Counted from the stretch's first letter, positions 1 through 10,402 are shown. The stretch: 64,000 nucleotides of DNA from Actinoallomurus sp963799975 (GCA_963799975.1 CAWCZF010000006.1:1240001-1304000); one strand, 5' to 3'. Numbers and translations are program-made. The notes: generated from the letters alone by a model not told the origin.

Positions 1-113
1 AGCCGCGCGCCGGTCACCTCCGCGATGGTCCGCGCGAGCGCCAGCGCCTCACGGCCGCCGGAGTCATCGACGTAGCCCGCCAGGACGTGCTCCCGGATCA
101 CGCATCGGAGCAT
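1..113 (-). CDS. Universal stress protein, N-terminal fragment
   Basis: Only the first 37 codons are present; the gene runs off the left edge. From the ATG the product contains GYVDDSGGREALALARTIAE, which matches the first strand, nucleotide-binding loop and first helix of the universal stress protein (UspA) family. An in-frame GTG four codons later is an alternative start. The gene is divergent from the ABC-F gene, with about 215 bases between them. Beyond the family, nothing can be said about function. Confidence 0.6.
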   Translation of the reverse strand, partial: MLRCVIREHVLAGYVDDSGGREALALARTIAEVTGAR

Positions 114-327
114 GACCCGCCGAACGCGGCCGCGCAACCCCCGGGAACGCTCGCGACGCGCCGCAGGTCGTGATCATCGATGGCCGTCGCGTAGACTGGG
201 CTCATGCTTGCGAGCTGATCAGGCGCTCCGAGGGCGCGGCCGGGCGACGTTCTTCCTGACGAGACCACGGCGGCGCCCTTTTCGACGTCCGCAGTCGCCC
301 AGCCCGCCCCCCAGGAGCGTTCTCACC

Positions 328-1926
<1,599 letters not shown>

Positions 1927-2052
1927 CCTGCGACGCAAGCTCTGCGCAAGGAAGCAGATCTTTTCTGGCGTAGTGGGTAGCCGATCGCGCGTGAATGTCT
2001 GATCATGGCGGGGGATAACGCAGCGGTCACCACATCACTACGGGAGGTACTC

Positions 2053-2265
2053 GTGGCCGAGACCCTAAAGAAGGGCACCCGCGTGACCGGTGCCGAGCGA
2101 GACAAGTTGGCGGAACAGCTGAAGAAACGCTACGACTCCGGTGAAAGCATCCGCGCCCTGGCTGCCGCCACCGGACGGTCGTACGGCTTCATTCACCGCA
2201 TCCTCACCGAGTCCGGCGTGAATCTGCGCGGACGCGGCGGAGCGACTCGCGGAAAGAAGTCCTGA
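2053..2265 (+). CDS. Small helix-turn-helix protein conserved in actinomycetes
   Basis: A 70-residue basic protein. The segment SIRALAAATGRSYGFIHRIL is a clear helix-turn-helix, with the RSYGFIHR recognition helix, and the tail LRGRGGATRGKKS is basic. GTG 2053 is chosen over an in-frame ATG at 2005 because GGGAGGT sits at the right spacing before it and the conserved sequence starts with (M)AETLKK. It is probably a DNA-binding protein; its target is unknown. It lies between the ABC-F gene and a strong hairpin that ends the transcript. Confidence 0.75.
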   Translation: MAETLKKGTRVTGAERDKLAEQLKKRYDSGESIRALAAATGRSYGFIHRILTESGVNLRGRGGATRGKKS

Positions 2266-2349
2266 GAAGCCGTCGTGCGGTCCTCGTGGCTTCACAGCTG
2301 TCTCTGATGCCTGCTCCCCTCTGCTCCGTGCGCCGTACCGTCTGACGCT

Positions 2350-2383
2350 CGTCGTGCCCGACCGGTTAGGGTCGGGCACGACG
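2350..2383 (+). terminator. Strong intrinsic hairpin after the HTH gene
   Basis: A perfect 14-bp inverted repeat (CGTCGTGCCCGACC at 2350-2363, its complement at 2370-2383) with a 6-base loop. No U-tract follows, as is usual in high-GC actinomycetes. It separates the HTH gene from the enoyl-CoA hydratase, which starts 41 bases later. Confidence 0.75.
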
Positions 2384-2424
2384 GCGGAACCCGGGCGCCG
2401 CCGTGCGACTCTGGAAGGACGGTC

Positions 2425-3207
2425 ATGGCGGACGGTTCTCTCACCGATGCCGATTTCAAGCAGGCGGGCCTTCGCCTCGACGTCGACGGCGCCGTGGCCA
2501 CGATCACGCTGGCCCGGCCCGAGCGCCGCAACGCGATGACGTTCAGCACGTGGCGGACCCTCGCCCGGATCGGAGACACGCTTCCCGGCGACGTGCGGGT
2601 GGTGATCGTATGCGGCGAGGGCCCGGCCTTCTCGGCAGGCATCGACCTGCGGCTGTTCAGCGAGGAAGGCGTCCCGGGGGAGGACGCCTTCGGCCCGCGC
2701 GACGAGGAGTTCGTCCACGGGCTCCAGGCCGGCTACCTCTGGCTGCGACGACCGGAGATCGTCTCGATCGCCGCGGTCCAGGGCCACGCCATCGGCGGCG
2801 GCTTCCAGCTCGCGCTGGCCTGTGACCTGCGGGTCGTCGCCGACGACGTGAAGTTCGCGATGAAGGAGCCCGCGCTCGGCATCGTGCCGGACCTGACCGG
2901 CTCCAAGCCGCTGGTCGACATCGTCGGCGTGCCGCGGGCGCTCGAGCTCTGCCTGACCGCCCGCACCGTCTTCGCCGACGAGGCCGCGCGCCTCGGCCTG
3001 GCCGAACTGGTCGTGCCGGTCGCCGAGCTCGGCACGGCGGTCGCGGACCTGGCCTCGGCCGTACTGGCGATCCGGCCCTCGACCGCCGCGGCGACCAAGC
3101 GGCTGCTGCGGGCCGCCCCGGGCAACACCCTGGAGGAGCAGGCCGCCGCCGAGGCGCGCGAGCAGGTCGTCCTCCTGCGCGAGCTCGCGGGCGAACAGGA
3201 GTCCTAG
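2425..3207 (+). CDS. Enoyl-CoA hydratase/isomerase family protein
   Basis: A 260-residue crotonase-fold protein, full length for the family. It shows the CoA-binding and oxyanion-hole segments FSAGIDLRLF and VQGHAIGGGFQLALACDLRV. The acidic residue in EPALGIVPD replaces the usual catalytic Glu region, so hydratase, isomerase or another crotonase activity is possible. ATG 2425 follows GGAAGGACGG. It stands alone after the 2350 hairpin and converges on the MerR gene with 7 bases between. The substrate cannot be inferred; fatty-acid beta-oxidation is the default guess. Confidence 0.8.
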   Translation: MADGSLTDADFKQAGLRLDVDGAVATITLARPERRNAMTFSTWRTLARIGDTLPGDVRVVIVCGEGPAFSAGIDLRLFSEEGVPGEDAFGPRDEEFVHGLQAGYLWLRRPEIVSIAAVQGHAIGGGFQLALACDLRVVADDVKFAMKEPALGIVPDLTGSKPLVDIVGVPRALELCLTARTVFADEAARLGLAELVVPVAELGTAVADLASAVLAIRPSTAAATKRLLRAAPGNTLEEQAAAEAREQVVLLRELAGEQES

Positions 3208-3214
3208 GGCGCCT

Positions 3215-3574
3215 TCACGCGGTCACCGTCGCCGCCCGGCGCAGTGCCGCCGCCAGCCGGTCGCGCGCCTCGGTCTGGGCGGCGATGCGCTCGTCGAGGA
3301 CGGCGAGGCGATCCAACGCGACCCTGATGCCCTGGTCCGACGGGGACGCGGCGGCCACGTCGCCGTCCAGGCAGGACGCGAACGCGCGGATGTCGTCGAG
3401 GGTGAGGCCGGCGGTCAGCAGGTGGCGGATGTTGCGTACCCGCGCGACGACGTCGTCGTCATAGATCCGGTAGCCGTTTTGCGCCCGGCGGGAGGTGATC
3501 AGCCCCGCTTGCTCGTAGTGCCGCAGCGCACGCGGTGTCGTCCCCGTGGCCTGCGCCAACGCCCCGATCCGCAC
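3215..3574 (-). CDS. MerR family transcriptional regulator
   Basis: A 119-residue protein with an N-terminal MerR winged-helix domain (RIGALAQATGTTPRALRHYE, then a GYRIYDDD wing), a dimerisation helix and a C-terminal coiled coil rich in Ala and Arg. There is no Cys pattern for metals, so it probably senses an organic ligand or oxidative signal. GTG 3574 is preferred because GGAGG lies about 7 bases upstream; GTG 3583 is possible. It follows the SDR gene by 25 bases on the same strand and is probably co-transcribed, so it may regulate that dehydrogenase. Confidence 0.85.
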   Translation of the reverse strand: MRIGALAQATGTTPRALRHYEQAGLITSRRAQNGYRIYDDDVVARVRNIRHLLTAGLTLDDIRAFASCLDGDVAAASPSDQGIRVALDRLAVLDERIAAQTEARDRLAAALRRAATVTA

Positions 3575-3599
3575 CCGCTCCACCTCCGCGCCAGTCCTA

Positions 3600-4352
3600 T
3601 CACGCGACGACGGCACCGCCGTCGACCGGGAGCACCACTCCGGTGACGAACGACGCCCGCGGGCAGGCCAGCTGGGTGATCGCCCATGCCACCTCCTCGG
3701 GGCGGCCGATCCGCCCCAGCGGCGTGTGGGCGATCTGCCACTCGCGTACCGCCGCCATCCGCTCCGGTGACAACCCCTGGTGCTTCCCGATCGGAGTGTC
3801 GATCGCCCCAGGGGCCACCGCGACCACCCGGATCCCGCGAGGGGCCAGCTCCACCGCCCAACTGCGCGTGAGGAGTTCCAAAGCGGCTTTCGTCGCGGCA
3901 TAGATCGCGTTGCCCGGCCAGGCCCGTTGCCCGACCGACGTCGTGACGTTCACGATCACCCCGCCGCCGGTCTCCAACGCGGGCAACGCCGCCTGCGCCA
4001 GCATGGCCGGCGCGACCAGGTTGGTCGCCAGCTGCGGTTCGACCAGGTCACGGGTGAGCGTCCCCAGCGCTCCGCCGCCGGCGATCCCCGCGTTGTTGAC
4101 CAGCACGTCCAGCCGGCCGTGCGACGCCATGACGGCACGCACGATCTCCCCGGCGGCGCCCTCGGCGGCGATGTCGGCGGTCAGCGGATGGACGCCGTCG
4201 TGGCCGGCGGCGGCTTCGGCCAGCGGCTCCGCCCGGCGGCCTACGGCCACCACCCGCGCGCCCATCCCGGCGAACATGCGCGCGGTCGCACGGCCGATGC
4301 CCGTGCCCGCTCCGGTGACGACGACCACCTTGTCCCGCATTGAGGTGTCCAT
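3600..4352 (-). CDS. Short-chain dehydrogenase/reductase
   Basis: A 250-residue classical SDR. The NAD(P)-binding motif TGAGTGIG is near residue 14, NNAG near 85, the catalytic Ser in NVTTSVGQRA, and YAATK is the Tyr-Lys pair. The PEEVAWAI and ASFVTGVVLPVDGG segments complete the fold. The Arg in VVAVGRRAE after the second strand favours NADPH. Two in-frame ATGs (4352 and 4340) are possible. The MerR gene follows closely, consistent with an inducible detoxification or metabolic reductase; substrate unknown. Confidence 0.88.
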   Translation of the reverse strand: MDTSMRDKVVVVTGAGTGIGRATARMFAGMGARVVAVGRRAEPLAEAAAGHDGVHPLTADIAAEGAAGEIVRAVMASHGRLDVLVNNAGIAGGGALGTLTRDLVEPQLATNLVAPAMLAQAALPALETGGGVIVNVTTSVGQRAWPGNAIYAATKAALELLTRSWAVELAPRGIRVVAVAPGAIDTPIGKHQGLSPERMAAVREWQIAHTPLGRIGRPEEVAWAITQLACPRASFVTGVVLPVDGGAVVA

Positions 4353-4602
4353 GCGGGCAATCCTCAGACCCTGCCGCCAACGGCAAGGTCAATCCGGCCG
4401 ATGCCCGCCGGCCATCGCGCGAACGGTGAAGTACGCTCCAGGGCGGCCTACGACCAAAGACCCGGCCGGGTTGGGCCCGGGGGCGGGTGACGGGGCGTCC
4501 GGTCGTGGCGCAGGCTGGTCATGTCGGCGGGAATCAGCCCTTCCCGCGATGCGTTGCGTCTGTTGCTTACATGATTACGCCTTTACCTCCGGGAGGATCA
4601 CC

Positions 4603-6510
4603 GTGGGAATGCCGGACAACGGCTGGATGGTGATGATGTCGTTCCGCCGCGACAACTCGGTGGTCAAGGAGCGCCTCAAGGCCGGGACCGTACGCCGTAT
4701 CGCCGGCTACGCCCGCCCGTACGCCCGCGAGCTCGTCCTGTTCCTGCTGCTGAACTCCGTCGCCGCCGTCTTCGTCGTGGCGAACCCGCTGCTGCTCAAG
4801 ACGATCATCGACCGGGGCATCATCCACCACCGGAGCGGCGTCGTCGTGGGGCTGGCCGTCGCAGTCGGGGTCCTGGCGATCTTCGACGCGGTGATCAGTC
4901 TCATCCAGCGGTGGTACTCCTCGCGTATCGGCGAGGGCCTCATCTACGACCTGCGCACCGAGGTCTTCAACCACGTGCAGCGGATGCCGGTGGCGTTCTT
5001 CATGCGCGCGCAGACCGGGTCGCTGGTCAGCCGGCTCAACAGCGACGTCATCGGCGCGCAGCGCGCCCTCACGACGACGCTCTCCTCGGTCGTCTCGAAC
5101 GTGATCAGCCTGATCCTCGTCCTGATCACCATGCTCGTGCTTTCCTGGCAGGTCACGCTGATCGCGCTGGTGCTGCTGCCGATCTTTATCTTCCCCGCCA
5201 AGTGGGTCGGGCGGCGGCTGCAGAAGATCAGCCGGGAGCAGATGCAGCTCGACGCCGAGATGGGCTCGCTGATGACCGAGCGCTTCAACGTCGCCGGCGC
5301 GATGCTGGCCAAGCTGTACGGCCGCCCGGACGAGGAGGCGGCGATGTTCGCGAGCCGGGCAGCGCGGGTACGCGACATCGGCGTCATCTCCGGCATGTAC
5401 GGCCGGGTGTTCTTCACCTCCCTCACCCTCGTCGCCTCGCTGGCCACGGCCATGGTGTACGGCGTCGGCGGCTCCCTCGTGGTCGACGGCAGCTTCCAGC
5501 TCGGCACGCTCGTGGCCCTGGCCACCCTGCTCACCCGCATGTACGGGCCGCTGACCGCGCTGTCCAACGTGCACGTCGACGTGATGACCGCACTGGTCAG
5601 CTTCGACCGGGTCTTCGAGGTGCTCGACCTGCCGCCGATGGTCGCCGAGGAGCCGGACGCCACGCCGCTGCCCGTCACCGGCGACGCGCCCGACGTGGAG
5701 TTCGACGACGTGGTCTTCAGCTATCCGGCCGCCTCCGAGGTCTCCCTGGCCTCCCTGGAGTCGATCGCGGTCACCGACTCGGCGCCGAGCCGCGAGGTCC
5801 TGCACGGCGTGAGCTTCCGCGTCCAACCCGGCGGCCTGACCGCGCTGGTCGGGCCCTCCGGCGCCGGAAAGACCACCATCACCCAGCTCGTGTCCCGGCT
5901 CTACGACGTCTCCGAGGGCGCCGTGCGCGTCGGCGGGCAGAACGTGCGCCACGCCACGCTCGAGTCGCTGCGCGACGCGATCGGCGTGGTGACACAGGAC
6001 GCGCACCTGTTCCACGACACGATCCGGGCCAACCTCGTCTACGCGCGGCCGGAGGCCACCGACGACGAACTGGCCGAGGCGCTGCGCGCGGCACAGATCT
6101 GGGACCTGGTCGAGGACATGCCCGACGGACTCGACACCGTCGTCGGCGACCGCGGCTACCGATTGTCCGGCGGGGAGAAGCAGCGCCTCGCCATCGCCCG
6201 GCTGCTGCTCAAGGCGCCCTCGGTGGTCGTGCTGGACGAGGCGACCGCGCACCTCGACTCCGAATCGGAGGCCGCGGTGCAGCGCGCGCTGAAGACGGCG
6301 CTGGCCGGCCGCACCTCGATCGTCATCGCGCACCGCCTGTCCACGATCCGCGAGGCCGACCAGATCCTGGTGGTCGACGGCGGGCGGATCGTCGAGCGCG
6401 GACGGCACGAGGACCTGCTGGAGCGCGGCGGCCTGTACGCCGAGCTGTACCACACCCAGTTCGCCCGGCAGGCGCGGCAGCAGGACGCGGTGCCCGCCTC
6501 ACAGGGGTGA
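4603..6510 (+). CDS. ABC exporter, fused membrane and ATPase domains
   Basis: A 635-residue half-transporter of the ABCB/MsbA type. Residues about 35-330 form a six-helix membrane domain. The ATPase domain carries Walker A GPSGAGKTT, signature LSGGEKQR, Walker B VVLDEATAHLD and the switch His in VIAHRLS. A single fused subunit implies a homodimeric exporter of drugs, lipids or peptides. The long open frame upstream is not coding: GTG 4603 is preceded at 6 bases by GGGAGG. No partner transporter gene is next to it. Confidence 0.88.
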   Translation: MGMPDNGWMVMMSFRRDNSVVKERLKAGTVRRIAGYARPYARELVLFLLLNSVAAVFVVANPLLLKTIIDRGIIHHRSGVVVGLAVAVGVLAIFDAVISLIQRWYSSRIGEGLIYDLRTEVFNHVQRMPVAFFMRAQTGSLVSRLNSDVIGAQRALTTTLSSVVSNVISLILVLITMLVLSWQVTLIALVLLPIFIFPAKWVGRRLQKISREQMQLDAEMGSLMTERFNVAGAMLAKLYGRPDEEAAMFASRAARVRDIGVISGMYGRVFFTSLTLVASLATAMVYGVGGSLVVDGSFQLGTLVALATLLTRMYGPLTALSNVHVDVMTALVSFDRVFEVLDLPPMVAEEPDATPLPVTGDAPDVEFDDVVFSYPAASEVSLASLESIAVTDSAPSREVLHGVSFRVQPGGLTALVGPSGAGKTTITQLVSRLYDVSEGAVRVGGQNVRHATLESLRDAIGVVTQDAHLFHDTIRANLVYARPEATDDELAEALRAAQIWDLVEDMPDGLDTVVGDRGYRLSGGEKQRLAIARLLLKAPSVVVLDEATAHLDSESEAAVQRALKTALAGRTSIVIAHRLSTIREADQILVVDGGRIVERGRHEDLLERGGLYAELYHTQFARQARQQDAVPASQG

Positions 6511-6518
6511 GCGGGCAC
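6490..6518 (+). terminator. Hairpin over the stop codon of the ABC exporter
   Basis: GTGCCCGC at 6490 pairs with GCGGGCAC ending at 6518, and TCAC/GTGA extend the stem with one bulged base. The TGA stop (6508-6510) lies inside the structure. It is a likely terminator. Confidence 0.5.
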
Positions 6519-6575
6519 GAGCCCGGGGCGGGACCGGGAGGAGTGAGGCGGAGGGGGCAGGGGTAGACCCAGCGT

Positions 6576-7046
6576 GTGAGCACTGCGTATATCGCCCGTA
6601 CGCGCTGGGTGATCCTCGCCGTGTCACTCGCCTGCGCGAGCGGCCTGGCCGATACGGGGACACGGGCCGGCGCCGATCCCGGATTCGCGGGACGTTCGCG
6701 GGTGTTCGGCCTGGCCGAGGCGGGGACGAGCCCGGACCAGGTGCTGTTCGCACCGGCCCGCAAGGTCCAGCCGGCCGGCCCGGAGACCGTCTACCCCGCC
6801 GCCGTCGGCCGCTACGTGCCGCTGTCGTTCGCGCCGGGTGCGGTGATACGCGCGTCGGCACCGATCGTCGAGCAGGGCGTCACCGACTACGTCCGCGGCG
6901 TACGGCTGACGCCGGAGCAGCTCGACGGCGACCTGCGGCGGCTCGTACGGCGGCCCGAGCCGCTGCTGGACCGTTCCCACATGTTCGAGCTGTGGTTCGA
7001 CGGCCGAGGCCAGATCGTGCGCATGCAGCACTACTTCAGTCCCTGA
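6576..7046 (+). CDS. Secreted protein of unknown function
   Basis: A 156-residue protein with a short positive N terminus and a hydrophobic stretch (about 12-25) followed by small residues, consistent with a signal peptide. The mature part has no domain I recognise. It ends in FELWFDGRGQIVRMQHYFSP, which could be a small beta-rich or NTF2-like tail. GTG 6576 has only a weak ribosome-binding site. A lipoprotein gene follows 44 bases downstream on the same strand. Confidence 0.55.
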   Translation: MSTAYIARTRWVILAVSLACASGLADTGTRAGADPGFAGRSRVFGLAEAGTSPDQVLFAPARKVQPAGPETVYPAAVGRYVPLSFAPGAVIRASAPIVEQGVTDYVRGVRLTPEQLDGDLRRLVRRPEPLLDRSHMFELWFDGRGQIVRMQHYFSP

Positions 7047-7090
7047 CCGGGATCTGAAGCCGGGGGACCAGTTGTGAATCGGGGGAGGAC

Positions 7091-7516
7091 ATGAACCGTC
7101 CGCTCGTGCTGACCGGCGTCGCGCTGGGCGTCGCCGTGACGCTCACCGGATGCGGGGGCACCAAGAAGGCCGCGACCGTCGCCCAGAGCGCCTCGGCCCG
7201 CGCCCGGCACCAGACGACGCCCGCGCCGACCAGGGCGCCGGCCGCCACGGCGACCGTCGCGGGCACCGTGCGGATGGGCGGCTTCTGCAAGGCGACCGGC
7301 ACGGTCGGCCGTACCTCCGGCGGAGCCTGGGCGCGCTGTCTCAGACGACCCGGCGACACACGCGCCCGCTGGTCCTCCCAGGCGCCCTCGCGCGGTGCCG
7401 CACGCGCCGGCCAGTTCTGCTCGACGGTCGGCTCGACCGGCACGTCGTCCACCGGGACGAGGCTGACCTGCACGAAGAAGAGCGGCGACACGCGGCCCCG
7501 CTGGCGGACGCGGTAA
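7091..7516 (+). CDS. Lipoprotein with two cysteine/tryptophan repeats
   Basis: A 141-residue protein with an N-terminal lipobox (LTGC at about 18-21), so probably lipid-anchored on the outer face of the membrane. Two tandem copies of a roughly 35-residue module occupy the second half, each with a GxFC start, a second Cys and a GDTRxRW end. The two Cys of each module could form a disulfide. This module occurs at the C termini of many actinobacterial exported proteins, but I know no function for it. ATG 7091 follows GGGGGAGG. Confidence 0.7.
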   Translation: MNRPLVLTGVALGVAVTLTGCGGTKKAATVAQSASARARHQTTPAPTRAPAATATVAGTVRMGGFCKATGTVGRTSGGAWARCLRRPGDTRARWSSQAPSRGAARAGQFCSTVGSTGTSSTGTRLTCTKKSGDTRPRWRTR

Positions 7517-7681
7517 CCGCGAACCACGCCGGGCACGCACCCGCCGCACCGGGTGAGCGCCGGTCGCCCGGAGGACTTCACGCGGGCGCGGTCTCGATTC
7601 CACGTCACTGTCGCATGCCCGGCCGATCCTGACGGCGACCGGGGCAGGCGACATTCCCAAGCGACCGTGAAAGTGAGCACG

Positions 7682-7813
7682 ATGCACAGGACCAAGCAGG
7701 GAGTGGGGCGGCTCGCCGCGCTGCTCGTCGGCTGCGGCGCGGCCGGGCTGGTGATCGGCTGGAGTTACGCCGAGCGGCCGCTTTCGGGCCACTCGCGCCC
7801 GCTCGGCCGATAG
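7682..7813 (+). CDS. Possible 43-residue membrane peptide
   Basis: An ATG frame encoding a basic start followed by one hydrophobic helix (LAALLVGCGAAGLVIGW). Its last 49 bases overlap the end of the convergent sulfotransferase gene, and no good ribosome-binding site is seen. It may be chance coding. The rest of the 7517-7764 interval shows nothing convincing. Confidence 0.2.
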   Translation: MHRTKQGVGRLAALLVGCGAAGLVIGWSYAERPLSGHSRPLGR

Positions 7814-8700
7814 CCCAGCCGACGCAGCTCGGCGCCGGCGATCTTCTCCACCTGCGTGACCTGTTTCGGCGTGAGGTGTTCCTGCCACATGCCGACGTCG
7901 TCGTCGCGCAGGCCGTGCAACGCGCTCTTGGCGATCCGCTGCCCGATGTAGTCCGAGACGTCGCCGAGAACGTCGCGCGGGCGCGTCACCAGGTCCTCAT
8001 AGCGGATGGTGAGCAGTTGCTCCTCGGGGGTCTGTGCGCGCAGCCGTGCGCTCAGCCGGATCGAGCCGCGCCACCGCAGCGCGCACTTGACGGCGACGCC
8101 CGCGCGCGGCCACCGCATGCGCTCGGTGACGTCCTCCACGCCGAGGAAGGCGTTGGGGAACACCTCGTCCAGGTTGGCGAAGCCGGGCCGGAACCAGGCC
8201 AGGCAGCGTTCGTCGCCCAGCATCCCCGCGACGGCGTCCCGCCCGTCGCGGATCACCTGGATCAGCTGCGCGTCGGGGAAGGCGTCCAGGATGACGTCGG
8301 TGCTGTAGATCAGGTCGGGCGTCGCGTCGGCGAACCGCTGGATGCCGCGCTGGTCGGCGCAGGTGCCGTCGGGGCCCATCCGGCCGAGGTCGCGGCACTG
8401 CGAGGGGCATTCCTCGCACCCGCCGGGCACGACCTGCCAGCTCTGCGCGTACGCGTCGCGCATGACACGCGCCGCGCCCGCGCCGCGCTCGGACGCGATC
8501 GAGGGGCGGCGGGCGAACGCGTAGACGGTTCGCACCACGTTGGGGCGGCCCATCGTCAGATGGAACGTCGCCGACTGCCGGATGGCGCGGGCCACCAGGT
8601 CCGTGCCCGAGTGTGGCGCGCCGAGCAGGAAGATCGGACGCCGGACCTTGGTGCCGTTGACCACCAGGATGTGCGGGGACGCGGAGCGCGTGGACGTCAC
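7765..8700 (-). CDS. Sulfotransferase family protein with a cysteine cluster
   Basis: A 311-residue P-loop sulfotransferase. FLLGAPHSGT (about 24-33) is the 5'-phosphosulfate-binding loop, and QVIRDGRDAVAGM is the 3'-phosphate-binding motif, so it should use PAPS as donor. Between them sits an unusual cluster of Cys95, Cys98, Cys102 and Cys114 (CEECPSQC, then C), which could bind zinc or form disulfides. The acceptor is unknown. The RidA gene lies 40 bases upstream on the same strand. Confidence 0.8.
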   Translation of the reverse strand: MTSTRSASPHILVVNGTKVRRPIFLLGAPHSGTDLVARAIRQSATFHLTMGRPNVVRTVYAFARRPSIASERGAGAARVMRDAYAQSWQVVPGGCEECPSQCRDLGRMGPDGTCADQRGIQRFADATPDLIYSTDVILDAFPDAQLIQVIRDGRDAVAGMLGDERCLAWFRPGFANLDEVFPNAFLGVEDVTERMRWPRAGVAVKCALRWRGSIRLSARLRAQTPEEQLLTIRYEDLVTRPRDVLGDVSDYIGQRIAKSALHGLRDDDVGMWQEHLTPKQVTQVEKIAGAELRRLGYRPSGREWPESGRSA

Positions 8701-8739
8701 CAGCGTGTCACCTCGGATGGGCCATCTCGCCGAGCGGCC

Positions 8740-9123
8740 TCAGCCGACGACCGCGAGAGCGTCGATCTCGACGAGCAGACCCTCGGCGAGCCCGACGAAC
8801 ACCGTCGTACGCGCGGGGTAGGGCTCGACGGCGAATTCGTCGTACACCGCGTTCATCGCGGCGAAGTCCTCCCGGTTCGCGAGGTACACCCGCAGCATCA
8901 CCACGTCGCCGAAGCCGGATCCGGCCTCCTCCAGCACGGCGCCGATGTTCTCCAGCGCCTTGCGGGTCTGCTCGCCCACGGTCTCGCCGACGATCAGCCC
9001 GGTGGCGGGGTCCACCGGGACCTGGCCCGCGACCTGCAGGATGCCGCCCTTGCGGACGCCCTGACTGTAGGCCGCGGCCGGCCGAGGGGCGTTGGGAGTA
9101 CTGAAAGCGATCTTGTCACTCAT
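8740..9123 (-). CDS. ridA: RidA family enamine/imine deaminase
   Basis: A 127-residue member of the YjgF/YER057c/UK114 family. It carries the conserved Arg (R105, in YPARTTVFVGL) that holds the substrate carboxylate, and the AAAYSQGV start motif. Family members hydrolyse reactive 2-aminoacrylate and similar imines released by PLP enzymes. A PLP-dependent D-amino-acid enzyme lies 1.4 kb away, but nothing ties the two directly. Confidence 0.88.
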   Translation of the reverse strand: MSDKIAFSTPNAPRPAAAYSQGVRKGGILQVAGQVPVDPATGLIVGETVGEQTRKALENIGAVLEEAGSGFGDVVMLRVYLANREDFAAMNAVYDEFAVEPYPARTTVFVGLAEGLLVEIDALAVVG

Positions 9124-9491
9124 GCGGGTTTCTCATCTCCGGGCGTCGGGCCGTCGGGGCCACGGCACCGTCGACACTCATGAAGGGATGGTACTGACTT
9201 CGCGTCCTGCATGGTCACGCCGGGGCAATCTGGATGCGGCCCCCCTGCGCGAACAATAGTGCCGTCCGTTTCGCCGCACCCCCGTACGCGCGGGTCCAGC
9301 GTGGCGCGCCCGGCCTCGGCGCCAGGCGTGCCCCGCCATACCTTTGCCAGGCTCTGACCTGCGCGGGTCGGCGCGGGTACCGGTTCGCGCCCGCACCCCC
9401 TGGTTGACTCGGCCGATCGCAGACGCCGGCGCTCGCCGCCGGCGCGGGGGACGTTCGCGGCGGTATCGGACGCCGCACGGAGGGGGCGATC
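9124..9491 (+). other. Divergent intergenic region, no gene seen
   Basis: 368 bases between the divergent ridA and nuclease-like genes. Open frames here are shadows. It must hold both promoters; a TTGACT near 9404 is a possible -35 for the rightward gene, but I see no convincing -10. Confidence 0.5.
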
Positions 9492-10352
9492 ATGCTACGC
9501 CTGATCAAGGGCCAGTACCGGATCCTGCACAGTCAGCCCGACGGCGACTCGGTGCACTTCTTTCCCGACGACGCCGAGGCGTTCGCGAAGCTGCGCATAC
9601 GGGCGCGGCTCAGCCCGGCGGGCGGCGTGCAGTTGCGCCTCGACGCCATCGACGCCCTGGAGACCCACTACACGCCGCGCGCGCACGGCGGCTTCACCCA
9701 GCACCAGCCGCTCCCGCTCGCGCACGCGCCGGCCGACCGGCTCCTGGCCCTGCTGGGCTTCAGCGACGTCAAGCGCGACCGGGAGACGGTCACCAGCGCC
9801 ACGCCCGACCAGACGCCCGGCCACATCCTGACCCGGTTCGCCGACCGGTACGGCCGGCCCGTCGCCTTCGCGTACGCGGGGGGCGCCGACCATCCCGACC
9901 TGAGCCAGGTCCACGTCACCGGGCCGATGCTGCGGCGCAGCGTGAACCACCGGCTGCTCGCCGAGGGGCTCGTCTACCCGACCTTCTACAGCAAGCTGTA
10001 CCCGGACCTGCGGGCCGAGCTGACCGCCACCGCCGAGGCCGCGCGCAAGACCGGCGCCGGCGTGTGGACGAGCGACGCCACGACCAGCGGGGCCACCGTC
10101 ACCAGCCTGGCCGATCTGGACGACCACATCGTGATCCTGCCGAAGCTGTTCCGCCGCCTGGTCGACTACCTGGCGCTCGGCGCGGGCAACGTCTCACTCG
10201 ACCGGTTCACGAGCTTCCTCGCCGCGCGGAACGACCGGCTGTTCGTCATCTCCGAGGCGCACGCCACCGGCCTGGACACCGTCACCGCCGTCGCCGGTCA
10301 GAAGCTGCGGCTCACCCACCCGCCCGAGGACCTCATCTTCATCGAGGCGTGA
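9492..10352 (+). CDS. Thermonuclease-like (SNase-fold) protein
   Basis: A 286-residue protein whose middle part resembles the staphylococcal nuclease fold: RLDAIDALETHY, then NHRLLAEGLVYPTFYSKL and a helix ending ARKTGAGVW, as in TNase-like proteins (NxxLLxxGxAY...ARxxxxGLW). There is no signal peptide, so it is probably cytoplasmic. The catalytic Arg/Glu pair is not obvious, so nuclease activity is not assured. ATG 9492 follows GGAGGGGGCG. The C-terminal 100 residues are not recognised. Confidence 0.55.
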   Translation: MLRLIKGQYRILHSQPDGDSVHFFPDDAEAFAKLRIRARLSPAGGVQLRLDAIDALETHYTPRAHGGFTQHQPLPLAHAPADRLLALLGFSDVKRDRETVTSATPDQTPGHILTRFADRYGRPVAFAYAGGADHPDLSQVHVTGPMLRRSVNHRLLAEGLVYPTFYSKLYPDLRAELTATAEAARKTGAGVWTSDATTSGATVTSLADLDDHIVILPKLFRRLVDYLALGAGNVSLDRFTSFLAARNDRLFVISEAHATGLDTVTAVAGQKLRLTHPPEDLIFIEA

Positions 10353-10366
10353 CGCCGGCCCCGCGA

Positions 10367-10402
10367 CCCCGCCCCGCTCCGCCGGCGCCGTACGGGGCGG
10401 GG
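10367..10402 (+). terminator. Hairpin after the nuclease-like gene
   Basis: A 10-bp perfect inverted repeat (CCCCGCCCCG at 10367-10376 and its complement at 10393-10402) with a 16-base GC-rich loop, 15 bases after the stop. It probably ends transcription. Confidence 0.55.

Noticed and set aside
112..327. N-terminal extension of the ABC-F frame
   Set aside because: The sequence is Arg/Pro-rich without family similarity, and GTG 328 has a ribosome-binding site.
3910..4602. Long open frame upstream of the ABC exporter
   Set aside because: It is antisense to the SDR gene; homology and a GGGAGG site start at 4603.
4567..6453. Large minus-strand open frames opposite real genes
   Set aside because: Typical of high-GC shadow frames; they show biased composition and no domain similarity.
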